Assembly (NCBI RefSeq): GCF_902702915.1
Contig: NZ_LR738849.1
Coordinates: 186,001 to 250,000, forward strand
DNA: 64,000 bases
Reading direction: 5' to 3'
Source: Desulfovibrio sp. 86
GTDB lineage: Bacteria; Desulfobacterota; Desulfovibrionia; Desulfovibrionales; Desulfovibrionaceae
The translations under genes and the position numbers were made by a program. Positions 25,720 to 35,449 of the stretch are shown piece by piece (the first letter of the stretch is position 1; every line of letters begins with the position of its first letter). The notes below the pieces were generated by a model. The model had not been told where the DNA came from and made no database searches. It worked only from the letters and a program-made list of their open reading frames with translations.

Positions 25720-27747
25720 CTACGCTTTCTTCATGTGCTCTATGAGTTCAATAAGGCTATGGGCCTGCTTGCGCAGGGCTTCCAGCTCGCTCATGGCCAC
25801 CTGCATGGATTCGGCTGTGGTGGCGGCAATATGGTTCACTTCAGCGATGGATTTGTTGATTTCTTCGCTGGTGGCCGACTGCTGCTCACTGGCCGTGGCA
25901 ATGGCGCGCACTTCATCGGCTGTCTGATCCACCATCACCACGATTTCCTGCAGCGCTTCACCGGATTTGTTGGAAAAATCCGTCGCCGAGGCGATATTGC
26001 GCACAGCCATATCCACTTCCTGGATGCTCTGTGAGGCGCTCTGCTGGATGGCCTTAATGGCATTGCCCACGTCAGTGGTGGAGGTCATGGTTTTTTCGGC
26101 CAGCTTGCGCACCTCGTCGGCCACTACTGCAAAGCCGCGTCCAGCGTCGCCGGCCCTGGCGGCTTCAATGGCCGCGTTCAGCGCCAAGAGGTTGGTCTGG
26201 TCAGCAATGTCAGAAATGACGCCCATGATCTGGCTGATGGCCTTTGCATGCTCATCGAGCTTCGTCATGCCGTCCTTGAGGGCCATCGACTGCCGCTGCA
26301 CTTCCTGAATGCCGCCCACAGCCTTGGACACGACCTCAGAACCAGCTTGGGCCTTCATTTTGGCAGAAGCGGAAACGTCCGCCGCTCCACCGGCATTTCG
26401 GGCCACCTCAAGCACTGTGGAGTTCATTTCTTCCATGGCTGTGGCGGTTTCGGACAGTCTGGACACCGCGTGGTTCAACGCGCCGCCGGTATTGTCCACC
26501 TGTTCGGCAATATCGTTGATGGAGGAATTAAGTTTTTCAACCACGCCCTCAATTTGGGCGGCGGCGCTTATCATGCCATCGCGCTTGGCGATTTCGGCCT
26601 GAGCCTGGGCCTGTTTGGCCTCTTCCATTGCGCGCTGCGCCTCTTCACCCATCAAGCGGGCCTGCTCGGCCTGCTTGCCTGCGTCTTGAACCAGCTTACG
26701 CAAATTCTCTTCCATATGCCGCAGCGCGTCGGCCAGTTGCCCCATGTCATCCTTGCTATAAACATCAAGCGTCAAATCCTGCTGCCCTTCAGCCACCCCA
26801 AGGGCGTACCGGGTGATTTTACCCACGGGCGCGCTGACGCGAAGCCCAATAATGACTGACATGGTAAGCTGCACAACCAACAGGGCAATGCCAACCATGA
26901 CGGCCTTGTTAATAGCCTCACGCTCGAGCTGCTGCAGCACGTTTATGGGCATACCCACAAACCACATGCCGATAATTTTGTCGTTCACATCCCTGACGGG
27001 CCAGTACGCGGAGTTGTACTCCACGCCTAAAATATTGTTGTGGGTAAAACGTGTTTCACCTTTATTCAGCACTGCTTCAACGATCTCAGGAGATTGAAGT
27101 TTGGTACCCACAGCTCGCTGCCCATTGTTCATAATGGTGGTCATTATGCGCGTGTCGCCCCTGAAAATGGTGACATTCAGGCCGGACAGCTGCTTGAGCC
27201 AGTCAAGGTAGGCAGGCGTCACAAGGGACTTGCCAATGGAAACGGAACCCACCAGCCTGCCTTCATACAATATGGGCTGGCTTGCCCGAATGGTAAAGGG
27301 CACTATGGTGCCTTCAACCATAGCCGCAGCGGGTTGCCCCTTGAGGGCCAGCACCACGGTTTCCTGGTTGATGACGCTGTCGTTGTATTTGTCGGAATGG
27401 CCGCGGGCGATGACCTTGCCGGTTTCGTCCGTAATGGTCATGAAATCAGACTCAGCCATTTTCATGAGCTTTTGCCCGATTTCTCTGGATTGAACATGAT
27501 CTTTTTCGGCAATGGCGCGGGCAAAGTTGCTATCCTCGGCAATCAGGGCTGCGCTATGGATAAACTGGCTGCGAGTTATCTCGGTAGCTTCCGTAATGAC
27601 GTTCTGCATGCGGCGTATGCCCGTGTCCAGCTCAACTTCAATTGGCACCTTCATGAAGTAGATGGAAACAAAAAGCACTACTCCACAGCAGGTGATCAGC
27701 GCAGCAAAGAGCGAACCCACATATTTGTGTGTGAGCGTTATACGCAT
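25720..27747 (-). CDS. Methyl-accepting chemotaxis protein
   Basis: 675 aa transmembrane chemoreceptor. TM1 at about residues 12-32 ([19 protein letters not shown]); a periplasmic Cache-type sensor to about 275 (contains [11 protein letters not shown] and [21 protein letters not shown]); TM2 at about 283-302; HAMP to about 360; then a Glu/Ala-rich coiled coil. The signalling domain has the invariant tip region [40 protein letters not shown]. The C-terminus lacks a CheR-binding pentapeptide. AAGGAGGG immediately before the ATG is an excellent ribosome site. Ligand not predictable by eye. Monocistronic. Confidence 0.93.
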   Translation of the reverse strand: MRITLTHKYVGSLFAALITCCGVVLFVSIYFMKVPIEVELDTGIRRMQNVITEATEITRSQFIHSAALIAEDSNFARAIAEKDHVQSREIGQKLMKMAESDFMTITDETGKVIARGHSDKYNDSVINQETVVLALKGQPAAAMVEGTIVPFTIRASQPILYEGRLVGSVSIGKSLVTPAYLDWLKQLSGLNVTIFRGDTRIMTTIMNNGQRAVGTKLQSPEIVEAVLNKGETRFTHNNILGVEYNSAYWPVRDVNDKIIGMWFVGMPINVLQQLEREAINKAVMVGIALLVVQLTMSVIIGLRVSAPVGKITRYALGVAEGQQDLTLDVYSKDDMGQLADALRHMEENLRKLVQDAGKQAEQARLMGEEAQRAMEEAKQAQAQAEIAKRDGMISAAAQIEGVVEKLNSSINDIAEQVDNTGGALNHAVSRLSETATAMEEMNSTVLEVARNAGGAADVSASAKMKAQAGSEVVSKAVGGIQEVQRQSMALKDGMTKLDEHAKAISQIMGVISDIADQTNLLALNAAIEAARAGDAGRGFAVVADEVRKLAEKTMTSTTDVGNAIKAIQQSASQSIQEVDMAVRNIASATDFSNKSGEALQEIVVMVDQTADEVRAIATASEQQSATSEEINKSIAEVNHIAATTAESMQVAMSELEALRKQAHSLIELIEHMKKA

Positions 27748-28928
27748 GCTCCCTCCTTAAAACAAAAAGTTACAGTCCCAACATATATTGCCAGTAGTAA
27801 ATCTTACGCCGGAAGGTAGGTTACTGCCGCAGATATATGGCAAACGGCACAAAGGTCCCCGCCCTATGATCGCTCGTGTGTCTCCGATACCCTGTCGCCA
27901 GTCACCCGATGCCGACCAAAGCAGACAGAAGTTTGTGCTCTATAGTATTCTTCGGTGTAAACTTAAAAATAAATAGACTCGAATGCAAACCAAGTTTTCA
28001 CAATTCTGAAACACTTGAGACATTAAAACCATGCTATCATAATAATTTCATAACGTTAAAATAAAAAAACAACTTCAGAAATATATTATTTTAAATTCCT
28101 TAGTTAAATCAGTAATGACAAACAATTACAAAGAGCTGTTTTGTCCCGATCGGGCTAACTGTTTAAATATTGTTGGAAAAACGGCATGTTGTGAGAATGG
28201 AATGCAGCGCAGCAACCGGTGTAAGGCCGCTGAAAACCCTTAATGAATATTATACGTAATATCAGTGTATTGCACAGTTCACTTTCACCTCACGCATCAA
28301 GGCGCAGCATTGATTGTGAATAAATTCTTAATCAACAAAAATGGCCTCTTGATCACTGCGCTATGAGGGTAACCCACGATTACGCCCTTGTGCGGTCATC
28401 GCCTATTGAGGCAGCCGCCAGAGCCTCTACACCATGCAGCTGTCCAGGCCCGAATCATTCACATCAGGCTCTGAATCATTTGCTTACTCGTCATAAAAAA
28501 TGGGGAATCGCTCGCCAGGCTGCAAACCGCCGGCCGATGGCCTTGGACATCTCAAAGTCCGTTCCGGTACCTTGGATTCAGGGATGGCCTTGCGGATCAG
28601 GATAGAAAAGCAGCAGGGAATATACTGCAACAGGGCTGCCATGCAGCCTTTTGGGCGAAAACTCGCCCAAACTGGAGCATGTTAACGCTGAAAAAGCTCA
28701 CATGTGCTAGCGCTGCACGCTGTTGTTTCTTAAAAAACGTACAGGAGATAGGATGACGCCTTTGGAATGTGCAGCATTCCAAAGGCAATCTGGTCTAGAT
28801 CTGCATGGATTTAGGTCTGCAGGAATTTCATGTTGTGCCGGGCAAGACCGTACACGGGCCATTTTGCGGTGGGCAGTTCGCGCGGGCAGCTATGCGCAGG
28901 CTTTTTTACACGGGTCGCTTGCCGTAAC
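27748..28928. other. 1.2-kb stretch without a supportable gene
   Basis: The first part holds the chemoreceptor promoter region. From about 27950 to 28340 the DNA is strikingly AT-rich. Two hairpins are clear: TTGGGCG/CGCCCAA near 28655-28675 and the perfect 12-bp hairpin at 28758-28786. Short open frames exist (for example 28363-28605) but have no ribosome site and no protein-like pattern. Confidence 0.5.
28758..28786. repeat. Perfect hairpin related to the degenerate repeat family
   Basis: GCCTTTGGAATG / CATTCCAAAGGC, 12-bp stem with five-base loop. Closely resembles the terminal hairpin of the repeat at 48650-48778 (GCCTTTGGAAT...ATTCCCAAAGGC). An AGGAG and ATG (28753) just before it are probably incidental. 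Confidence 0.5.
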
Positions 28929-29678
28929 TCAGCCCAATTTGTGGCGAACCTGCCTGCAAAGTCCCATCAGGGCATCATACTCATGCCTGCGCAGCCCGGC
29001 CCTGGTGAAAAGGCGTCGCCAGGGCATAAGAAAGTAGTCCGGGTTATCACCGTGCAGATAGTCGAGTCGCAACAGCATATCCTTCACGGATTCCATCAGG
29101 CGTTCCTGTTCCGCCGCTGTGACCAGTTTGCCCCCTCCACTCTCGCCCGGAGCACGTCCGCCTTCTTTCTTTTGGCAATTACGTACGGCATTGGCGCATT
29201 CATACAAAAGCAGCAAAACGGCCTGAGCCAGATTGAGCGAGCTTGCAGCCGGGTCTGTGGGTATGGTCGTCAGTTTATGACAATGGGTAATCTCTTCATT
29301 ATTAAGCCCCCTGTCTTCAGGGCCAAAAACCAGAGCAACCCGTTCGCCCCGCGCCAGCACCTCGGCCACCGCTGCCGCAGCCTGCGTGGGAGCAAGCAAT
29401 GACTGCCGCCAGCCGCCCACACGGGCGGTTGTGCCAACCACCAGAGCTGTGGGCGCCACGGCTTCCGACAAGTCGGGGCAGACTGTCACGCCGTCCAGCA
29501 AATCCTGCCCCTTGGGCGTGGCCAGCGGACGCGCTTTTTCCCTGTCCCAACGCTCAGGATCAACCAGACGCAGGGATGAACAGCCCATATTCACGCAAGC
29601 CCTTGCGGCCATACCAATGTTTTCGGGAAAACGGGTCTTGACCAGAACCACATCAAGACCATCAAGCAAAGAAGCCAT
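28929..29678 (-). CDS. TrmH/SpoU-family tRNA or rRNA methyltransferase, TrmJ-like
   Basis: 249 aa SPOUT-fold methyltransferase. The N-terminal DVVLVKTRFPENIGMAARACVNMG, the middle RVALVFGPEDRGLNNEEI and the C-terminal knot SSLNLAQAVLLLLYECANA are the three SpoU motifs (N, E, N/S). Best fit is the TrmJ group that 2'-O-methylates position 32 of tRNAs; assignment to TrmJ rather than another SpoU member is by overall pattern only. Follows the DUF456 gene with one base between. Confidence 0.85.
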   Translation of the reverse strand: MASLLDGLDVVLVKTRFPENIGMAARACVNMGCSSLRLVDPERWDREKARPLATPKGQDLLDGVTVCPDLSEAVAPTALVVGTTARVGGWRQSLLAPTQAAAAVAEVLARGERVALVFGPEDRGLNNEEITHCHKLTTIPTDPAASSLNLAQAVLLLLYECANAVRNCQKKEGGRAPGESGGGKLVTAAEQERLMESVKDMLLRLDYLHGDNPDYFLMPWRRLFTRAGLRRHEYDALMGLCRQVRHKLG

Positions 29679-29679
29679 G

Positions 29680-30282
29680 TCAGCACAATCCTCCGAACAG
29701 AGCCATAACCAGTTGAAGCGGTTCGTCAGGCGTCAGGCCACCCCCCGCAGGGGGCTTAGGCCAGATGCGGCTGGCAGCCAAAGCCAGCATGGCTCCGCCA
29801 ATACCGCATTTGCAGACCGTTCCCAGAAAGCGCCCCACCATGGCTCCAAACGCGGCATCCAACGATTCCCGAAGTGGGCGGCCCTTGGCCATTTCCATCA
29901 CAAAACAGCCTGTCCACGCGCCAGCCACCGCGCCGATAAGCGCGCCCAGACCGAAAAAAAGCGGCGCCAGCAAAATGGCTCCGGCGATGGCCCCAATCAT
30001 GCCCGCGAAAGTTCCCGATGAACTTGACCCGTAGCGCTTGGCCTTGATGATCTGCATGCCCAGTTCCAGCGCCTCGCCCACAAGGGCCAGACCCACCATC
30101 ATGACCCAGAACCAGGCCGTCATGGACTCCGAAGCAGGATGCGCCATCTTCCAAAGCGCCACCAGCCCCAGCATCACCCAGTTGGCGGGCAGGCCGAAAA
30201 CGTTGAGCATGAGCACAAAGCACAGCAGTGTGATAAACGCGCCCGCCAACAGGCTCGCCAAGGGAAAGGGCAGAAAATCCAT
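29680..30282 (-). CDS. DUF456-family membrane protein
   Basis: 200 aa. Four or five hydrophobic segments: ASLLAGAFITLLCFVLMLNVF, GLPANWVMLGLVALW, a Gly-rich GTFAGMIGAIAGAILLAPLFFGLGALIGAVAGAW block, and GTVCKCGIGGAMLALAASRI. The Gly/Ala-rich central part with repeated G-x-x-x-G and the LPG-like turn fit DUF456 proteins, whose function is unknown. Co-transcribed between paaK and the methyltransferase gene. Confidence 0.75.
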   Translation of the reverse strand: MDFLPFPLASLLAGAFITLLCFVLMLNVFGLPANWVMLGLVALWKMAHPASESMTAWFWVMMVGLALVGEALELGMQIIKAKRYGSSSSGTFAGMIGAIAGAILLAPLFFGLGALIGAVAGAWTGCFVMEMAKGRPLRESLDAAFGAMVGRFLGTVCKCGIGGAMLALAASRIWPKPPAGGGLTPDEPLQLVMALFGGLC

Positions 30283-30294
30283 ACAGCTCTCAAC

Positions 30295-31593
30295 CTATTT
30301 TTTGGAGCGCAAATCCTGTAAGCGCACAGCCTTGCCCTCGGTGCGCGGCAGGCTGTTGCTCTGCACGATTTCTACCCTGGGGGTGATAAGAATTTCATCA
30401 CGCAAGCGCTGGGCAATGTTTTTTTGCAGGTTTTGCAGCACGCGCATGTCTTCGACAAAGAACTCGTCACGTACTTCAATCTGCACGCGCATGACATCGC
30501 CAATGCCGTCATTTTCAAGCAGAATGAGGTAGCTCTGCCCTACTTCGGGGAAGGTCATGATAACCTGCTCCACCTGCATGGGGTAGATGTTTACGCCCTT
30601 GATGATAAACATGTCGTCCGAACGGCCAAGGATGCGATCCATACGGCGGTGCTTGCGGCCACAGCCGCATTCACCCGGTATGAAGCGTGTGAGATCGCGG
30701 GTGCGGTACCGCAGGATCGGCATGCCCTGGCGGCAAAGGCAGGTCATGACCAGTTCGCCCACTTCGCCGTCAGGCATGGGCTGGCCGGTTTCAGGATCGA
30801 CAATTTCGGGAATATAGGCGTCCTCCCACAGATGCATGCCACTCTGTTCAAGACATTCAAAGGCCACCCCGGGGCCGTTCATTTCTGACAGCCCGTAGGA
30901 ATTATAGGCCTTCATGTCGAAAAGGGCTTCGATACGGCGGCGGAATTCCTCGGTATACGGCTCAGCGCCCACAAGGGCAATGCGCAGAGGAAATTCGCGC
31001 GGATCTTCACCCATATTGCGCAGATGCTCACCAAGAATGAGCGCGTAGGATGGCAGGATGTGGGCCACCGTGGTGCGAAAATCTTTAGCCAGCTTGATTT
31101 GACGGCGGGAGTTGCCCGCGCCTGCGGGAATGGTCAGACAGCCCAGCCGTTCCGCGCCAAAGTGGATGCCAAGGCCGCCCGTGAACAGACCGTACCCGGA
31201 CATGTTCTGAAACACATCTTCGCGGCGCACGCCGACCATGTGCATACACCGGGCCATAAGGTCAGCCCAGGAGTTGATGTCGTTCTGCGTATGGCAAATG
31301 GCCACCGGCGAACCTGTGGTTCCGCTGGAACAATGCATGCGGACAATTTCCGCCTGGGGCACGCAGAGCATACCCGTGGGATACTGTGTGCGCAGATCTT
31401 CCTTGGTGGTGAAAGGAATGCGACGCAAATCATCCAGGCTGTGCAATGAGTCCGGGCCGATCCCGGCTTCGTCCAGCCGCTGCCGGTAAAAGTCGCACTT
31501 GCGGGCCTGCCCTACCGTGTTTTTCAGCCTGACGAGCTGCGTTTCCTCAATGCGTTCCCGGCTCCACAATTCTGCGGGATCAAAAACTTCCAT
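30295..31593 (-). CDS. paaK: Phenylacetate-CoA ligase-type acyl-CoA ligase
   Basis: About 432 aa from ATG 31593 (MEVFDPAELWSRERI), chosen for the GAGG 5-6 bases upstream; 12 further residues are open in frame. ANL-family signature MHCSSGTTGSPVAICHTQND (AMP-binding P-loop), YNSYGLSEMNGPGVAFEC (adenine site), RYRTRDLTRFIP and GRSDDMFIIKGVNIYPMQVEQV, with catalytic Lys region NSLPRTEGKAVRLQDL near the end. Activates phenylacetate or another aryl acid to its CoA thioester. In anaerobes such ligases often sit beside indolepyruvate oxidoreductase genes; none is in this window, so the substrate is open. Confidence 0.88.
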   Translation of the reverse strand: MEVFDPAELWSRERIEETQLVRLKNTVGQARKCDFYRQRLDEAGIGPDSLHSLDDLRRIPFTTKEDLRTQYPTGMLCVPQAEIVRMHCSSGTTGSPVAICHTQNDINSWADLMARCMHMVGVRREDVFQNMSGYGLFTGGLGIHFGAERLGCLTIPAGAGNSRRQIKLAKDFRTTVAHILPSYALILGEHLRNMGEDPREFPLRIALVGAEPYTEEFRRRIEALFDMKAYNSYGLSEMNGPGVAFECLEQSGMHLWEDAYIPEIVDPETGQPMPDGEVGELVMTCLCRQGMPILRYRTRDLTRFIPGECGCGRKHRRMDRILGRSDDMFIIKGVNIYPMQVEQVIMTFPEVGQSYLILLENDGIGDVMRVQIEVRDEFFVEDMRVLQNLQKNIAQRLRDEILITPRVEIVQSNSLPRTEGKAVRLQDLRSKK

Positions 31594-31669
31594 GCCTTTC
31601 CTCACCTTAGCAAGCATTAACATCGCCACACTGGGGGATCTCCAGCCAAATCAATCCGTAAAGCAGATT

Positions 31670-31826
31670 AAGGAAACACTGACTTATTCCGTTTGGCGGC
31701 GTTGCTTCACTTTTTTTGAAACAGTCGAGGACGGAAGAGTCCACTCCTGCTTCAAAAAAAGATCGCGCCTTCCCAAACGAAACAACTGCGCGTTTCCAAG
31801 AGGCTCTTTAATCAGTATTTTCTTAA
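31670..31826 (+). repeat. MITE-like 157-bp dispersed repeat, copy 2
   Basis: Same orientation and length as 11943-12099. In this copy the inverted ends are better preserved: TTAAGGAAACACTGACTTA (from 31668) against the reverse complement of the right end, TTAAGAAAATACTGATTAA. Both boundaries carry TTAA. Lies between paaK and the DUF1786 gene. Confidence 0.82.
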
Positions 31827-31828
31827 CG

Positions 31829-31961
31829 TTGAGAATGTACATCCTCAAAGTTTAAGATACGCTCGCTTCGGCCCTAAACCGCGCAAGTAAATAGCGATTG
31901 CGCCTTTGCGATGGGCGTCTGCTCGCGCAGTCACCAGAGCAATTTTAAAGTGAAATTGCTC
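31829..31961 (-). repeat. Degenerate dispersed repeat, copy B (inverted relative to copy A)
   Basis: Begins with an imperfect hairpin GAGAATGTACATCCTCAAAG and runs through CGCTCGCTTCGG, CGCGCAAG, GCGTCTGCTCGCGCAGTCAC, ending in a second hairpin AGCAATTTTAAAGTGAAATTGCT. Reverse complement aligns with 16870-16993. It abuts MITE-like copy 2. Confidence 0.6.
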
Positions 31962-31973
31962 CAGGCACCAGAA

Positions 31974-33029
31974 TCAGTTAGTGTGCAGCCGTGCCCAGCC
32001 CCAGATCAGCCCCAGGCTGCCAGCCAGCATCATATCGCCATGCGGAGCCAAAAAGCGCCCGTGGCCCTGTAATATGGCCCGTTTGGGGCCAGTAATATAG
32101 GTAGGTTCGTAACCCCCGGCCTCTTCGCAATAAGGCCCGAAAGCGGTTCCGTGCCCCCCCGTGGACTGTACCTCTTCGGCAGGCAACCAGTGTTTACGGA
32201 ATTGTTCCAGATCGTGCAACAACTGCTCCAGATCACGCATGCCCGTGTGGTGTTCGTAGATGCCGCGCACCTGCCCCCTGTAAACAAGGGCCGCCACAGT
32301 GTGTCCGTTGCCCACGTTTATCACGGTTATTCCCTCACGGAAACTGCGATCCATAACCTCACTGTCGCACAGCGCTCCTAGCAGTGCGCTGGTGCCTGTA
32401 TCAGCCACGGGCCCGCCCGTTTTTTCGTGCAGTTGCGCCAGGCGTGTCTGGGCCGGAGGCGGCACGGAATATATCCACTCGGCCGGATCGGCGGAAGACG
32501 CCAAAAGCTGGCTCCACATGCGCATTCTGGCCTGACGGTTGCCCCCCACGTGATAGCCGTGATCCTGGGCTGCGGCCAGAACCATGTGGGGCTGCGGCAG
32601 ACCGGCCATACGCAGCAGGCCAGCCCAAAAATCCGGCGCATAGTCTGCAAGAAAAATGGGCACGCTGCCTTCAGGGCAGTTGGCGAAAAATTCAACCCCC
32701 ATGGCGCGCACCACGTCTTCACTGTCGTGAATTCCACGCGAAGCGGCGGGAGTTGACCCGACCTTAAAACCTGCGGCCAGGTGCTCCTTGATGGCCTGAC
32801 TGAAACCACCACCCATATTCCCGCCATAAAGCCAGATGTCGCGGCGCAGCAACGTCAGTTCACGTATGCGCTGCGCCACCATGCGGGCGGGGGTGGGAAG
32901 CACGAAACGCGGCCAGTTTTCGCATTCAAGCCCTGGACGGGCCAAAAGGACATCCTGCGTACCGCTGCCGATATCAAGACACAAGACAGGCCCTGTACGC
33001 TTCAAAAACTTGTGTACAAATTCGTCCAT
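31974..33029 (-). CDS. DUF1786-family protein
   Basis: About 351 aa from ATG 33029 (MDEFVHKFLK), supported by GGAGA upstream; a longer frame reaching 33242 would run into the tRNA gene and is rejected. The N-terminal VLCLDIGSGTQDVLLA resembles the phosphate-1 loop of ASKHA-fold (actin/hexokinase-like) ATPases, and later GITVINVGNGHTVAALVYRGQVRGIYEHHTG resembles a second nucleotide loop. I place it in DUF1786, sometimes annotated as related to pyruvate formate-lyase activation, but no radical-SAM Cys motif is present. Function unknown. Confidence 0.7.
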   Translation of the reverse strand: MDEFVHKFLKRTGPVLCLDIGSGTQDVLLARPGLECENWPRFVLPTPARMVAQRIRELTLLRRDIWLYGGNMGGGFSQAIKEHLAAGFKVGSTPAASRGIHDSEDVVRAMGVEFFANCPEGSVPIFLADYAPDFWAGLLRMAGLPQPHMVLAAAQDHGYHVGGNRQARMRMWSQLLASSADPAEWIYSVPPPAQTRLAQLHEKTGGPVADTGTSALLGALCDSEVMDRSFREGITVINVGNGHTVAALVYRGQVRGIYEHHTGMRDLEQLLHDLEQFRKHWLPAEEVQSTGGHGTAFGPYCEEAGGYEPTYITGPKRAILQGHGRFLAPHGDMMLAGSLGLIWGWARLHTN

Positions 33030-33148
33030 TGGTTGTCTCCAGTAAGTGCCAGAAGTTACCCGCAACACCCAGCAAGCGCAAGTCCCGGGAATTTTATTTA
33101 AAAAAACACTTGCCAAGAGCAGGCCAATACGATAGTTCATTGCTTCGC

Positions 33149-33233
33149 GCCGAGGTGGTGGAACTGGTAGACACGCTATCTTGAGGGGGTAGTGAGAATT
33201 CTCGTGCGGGTTCGAGTCCCGCCCTCGGCACCA
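33149..33233 (+). tRNA. tRNA-Leu, anticodon GAG
   Basis: 85 nt including an encoded CCA. Acceptor stem GCCGAGG/CCTCGGC with discriminator A; anticodon stem CTATC/GGTAG with loop TTGAGGG giving anticodon GAG; a long variable arm (class II, GAGAATTCTC region); T arm GCGGG-TTCGAGT-CCCGC. Reads CUC/CUU leucine codons. An accessory island starts just downstream, so the 3' end of this gene is a likely attachment site. Confidence 0.97.
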
Positions 33234-33243
33234 CAAAAACATT

Positions 33244-33277
33244 AAGGATTACAGCTAGCTAGTTGTAATCCTTTTTT
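33244..33277 (+). terminator. Terminator of tRNA-Leu
   Basis: AGGATTACA / TGTAATCCT stem with an internal GCTAGC-type loop, followed by TTTTTTGC. Directly after the tRNA. Confidence 0.8.
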
Positions 33278-33482
33278 GCTTTCCCATAGCTTGAAATGCG
33301 CCTTTCCGGCCTTTTGACTCCCCGAATACACCCCCTCCCCCAAAGGGTCACAAACAGGGTCACAAGCGAGTCGATTTATGGTGCAGATTGCTTCCCCTAA
33401 TGCTACCTGCCCAGGGAAATTGACCCTGCCCCCTAAAAGTATGCCATTGAAAAGTTAGTGTTCCTGACATAGGAGCACAAGA

Positions 33483-33748
33483 ATGAAGCGTAGCCGATTC
33501 TCCGAGGAACAAATTATTGCGATCTTGCGGCAAGCCGAGGCTGGTGTGCGCGTTGTCGATCTGTGCCGCCAGCATGGCATTTCGGATGCGACCTTTTACA
33601 AATGGCGCAGCAAGTTCGGTGGGATGAACATTTCTGATGCAAGCGGCTGCGCCAGTCGGCGGATGAGAACGCCCGGCTGAAAAGACTCGTAGGCGAGCAG
33701 GCTCTTGATGTTGTCGTCCTGAAGGATGCGCTCTCAATAAACTTTTGA
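33483..33748 (+). pseudogene. IS3-family transposase orfA, frameshifted
   Basis: Starts well (MKRSRFSEEQIIAILRQAEA, HTH VVDLCRQHGISDATFYKWRSKFGGM). The frame then breaks at about 33638-33645, where one base (an A in GATGCAAGCGG) is missing. Restoring it reads KRLRQSADENARLKRLVGEQ and ends at the TGA 33746-33748, the expected leucine-zipper end. Confidence 0.85.
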
Positions 33749-34570
33749 AGCCCGCAGCCAACAGGGAAGCCGTGCATTACATTCGTATTGGGCATGGCTA
33801 CTCTGAGCGGCGGGCTTGCCAAGCGATTCAGTTTAATCGCTGTTCAGCCAGGCGGCCACCTTCTGAAGACCGAGATCTGCTTTTGCGGGCTCGGATGCTG
33901 GAACTGGCAGAAGATCGGCGGCGTTTCGGTTCTCCGCGTCTGCATGAACCATTGCGTGTGAAGGGTTGGTACAGAACCACAAGCGGACAGAAAAGGTTTA
34001 TAAGGAAAAAAACCTTTCATTACGTACCCGCAAACGCGTGAAGCGTCCAAGCCATACCCATACTGTCCAGGCTGGCCCTGCTGGCCCAAATGAGCAATGG
34101 GCGATGGATTTTGTGAGCGATGCCCTTATGGGGAGACGGCGCATCCGGATCTTAACGATTGTCGATCTGTGGGATCGTTCAAGCCCGGCGCTCGAAGTAA
34201 ATATGTCGTTGCCTGGATTTCGAGTTGTGCGCGTCCTTGAAAAACTACGCCTTCAAGGAAGATTGCCTCAGCGCATCAAGGTTGATAACGGTCCAGAATT
34301 CAGCGGAACGGCCTTGGATGCGTGGGCTTTTGAGCATAGTGTGCAGATAGTGTTTACTCGTCCGGGAAAGCCCACGGATAATGGGCACATTGAAAGCTTT
34401 AATGGGTAATTCCGGGATGAGTGTTTACATCAGAACGTGTTTCTGTCCCTGCATGATGCCCGAAAAACGGTTGAGACCTGGCGGAAGGATTACAACCAGC
34501 GGGACCGCACAGCGCATTGGGCTGGCTAACGCCGGAAGAGTTCCGTGAAAAAAATACAACCTGCAACCCA
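33745..34570 (+). pseudogene. IS3-family transposase orfB (DDE), multiply disrupted
   Basis: Pieces in two frames: first YIRIGHGYSERRACQAIQFNR and RFGSPRLHEPLRVKGW. After a frameshift around 33965-34030 comes NEQWAMDFVSDAL (first D), IKVDNGPEFSG (second D) and GHIESFNG (catalytic E). A TAA at 34408-34410 interrupts NG-FRDECL. A further frameshift near 34500 precedes PHSALGWLTPEEFRE. All three catalytic residues survive but the protein cannot be made. Confidence 0.85.
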
Positions 34571-34617
34571 TTGGGAATCGCCAACTTACAAATGGTATAC
34601 ACAGTGGGGTAAGGTCA

Positions 34618-35449
34618 CAAATAACCTATTGGAACAGTACAACCAGGCCGGTTTGACGCCGGTGGCTTACCAATCGTTTTTATTTCAACATCAACCGGGG
34701 TTGGAAGAAAACTACTTTAACAGTGCAGTTTTGTTAATAATTAGTCTGCGGGTGATTGATACCAGGGATTTGTTGACTAACACTTGTCTTATTTATATTC
34801 TACTCAAATGCATAGAGATAGTAGCAAGACCAATCAAATCACTACCATCACGGATAGCGGATTTACCTGAATGCCTTTTCTGGGACTCAGGGAGACCTCT
34901 ATGCGCTAAACTCGTTTGAAATATCGTCTGCATTATTGAGCAGACAACCTCAGACATAGCACTGTATTCCTGGTGTTCCATAAAGCGGAAAAGCGTAAGC
35001 TTTTCCGCTTTATTATTAACATGTACTCTTGTTTCTTGCCCACTATGCTGTCAGCCGACAAGCATCTGGTGATTTAGCTTGAAATAGTCGCTTGACAGCA
35101 AGCAACACTTGTCTGTTTTATTTTATGTCGATGATTTATAGGAAAATCCTTGCAGAAAAAATGAATCATTTCACCTGTTAATTTATTCAGCATGGCGTTC
35201 GTAAAATAACAATAAAGTGTTTTAGAGAATATTTTTGGAATATAAAACAGTAAAAATTTACTTTTTTCTGTTCAAACGTCGAAGACTATGGGCTCTGTAC
35301 AAAGTATGCAGTGTGTAATTTTTTCTGTGATTGTAAATAATCATTTATAAACGTAACACTAGATATATTTACAAACAAATATAGAAATTTTCTCCAAAAT
35401 TAACAATGCGTTGCTAGCATACCTACAGCGCAACAAACAAGGAGTCAGT
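34618..35449. other. AT-rich stretch upstream of the rhodanese operon
   Basis: No supportable gene. A frame at 34545-34919 begins inside the dead IS and lacks a ribosome site. A strong hairpin lies at 34981-35012. From about 35040 to 35440 the DNA is very AT-rich and presumably contains the promoter of the rhodanese operon; several A/T tracts occur but I could not single out -35/-10 elements. Confidence 0.5.
34981..35012. terminator. Perfect 14-bp hairpin
   Basis: TAAAGCGGAAAAGC / GCTTTTCCGCTTTA with loop GTAA. T-rich on the right side, A-rich on the left, so it can end transcription both ways. Confidence 0.7.

Larger units (their letters stand above)
33421..34617 (+). mobile_element. Degraded IS3-family insertion sequence
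   Basis: Imperfect terminal inverted repeats: left TGACCCTGCCCC...TATGCCAT, right (reverse complement) TGACCTTACCCC...TATACCAT. Holds a broken orfA and orfB of the IS3 family. No clear target duplication flanks it. Just upstream (33344-33365) AGGGTCACAA occurs twice in tandem. Confidence 0.8.

Noticed and set aside
28363-28605. An 80-codon plus-strand frame in the gene-free stretch
   Set aside because: No ribosome site and no recognisable pattern.
28753-28800. Small gene starting at ATG 28753 behind an AGGAG
   Set aside because: Its first codons are the palindromic hairpin of a repeat family, and the frame has no protein-like continuation.
34545-34919. A 124-codon plus-strand frame after the first IS3 element
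   Set aside because: Starts within the dead transposase, crosses the IS end, and has no ribosome site.
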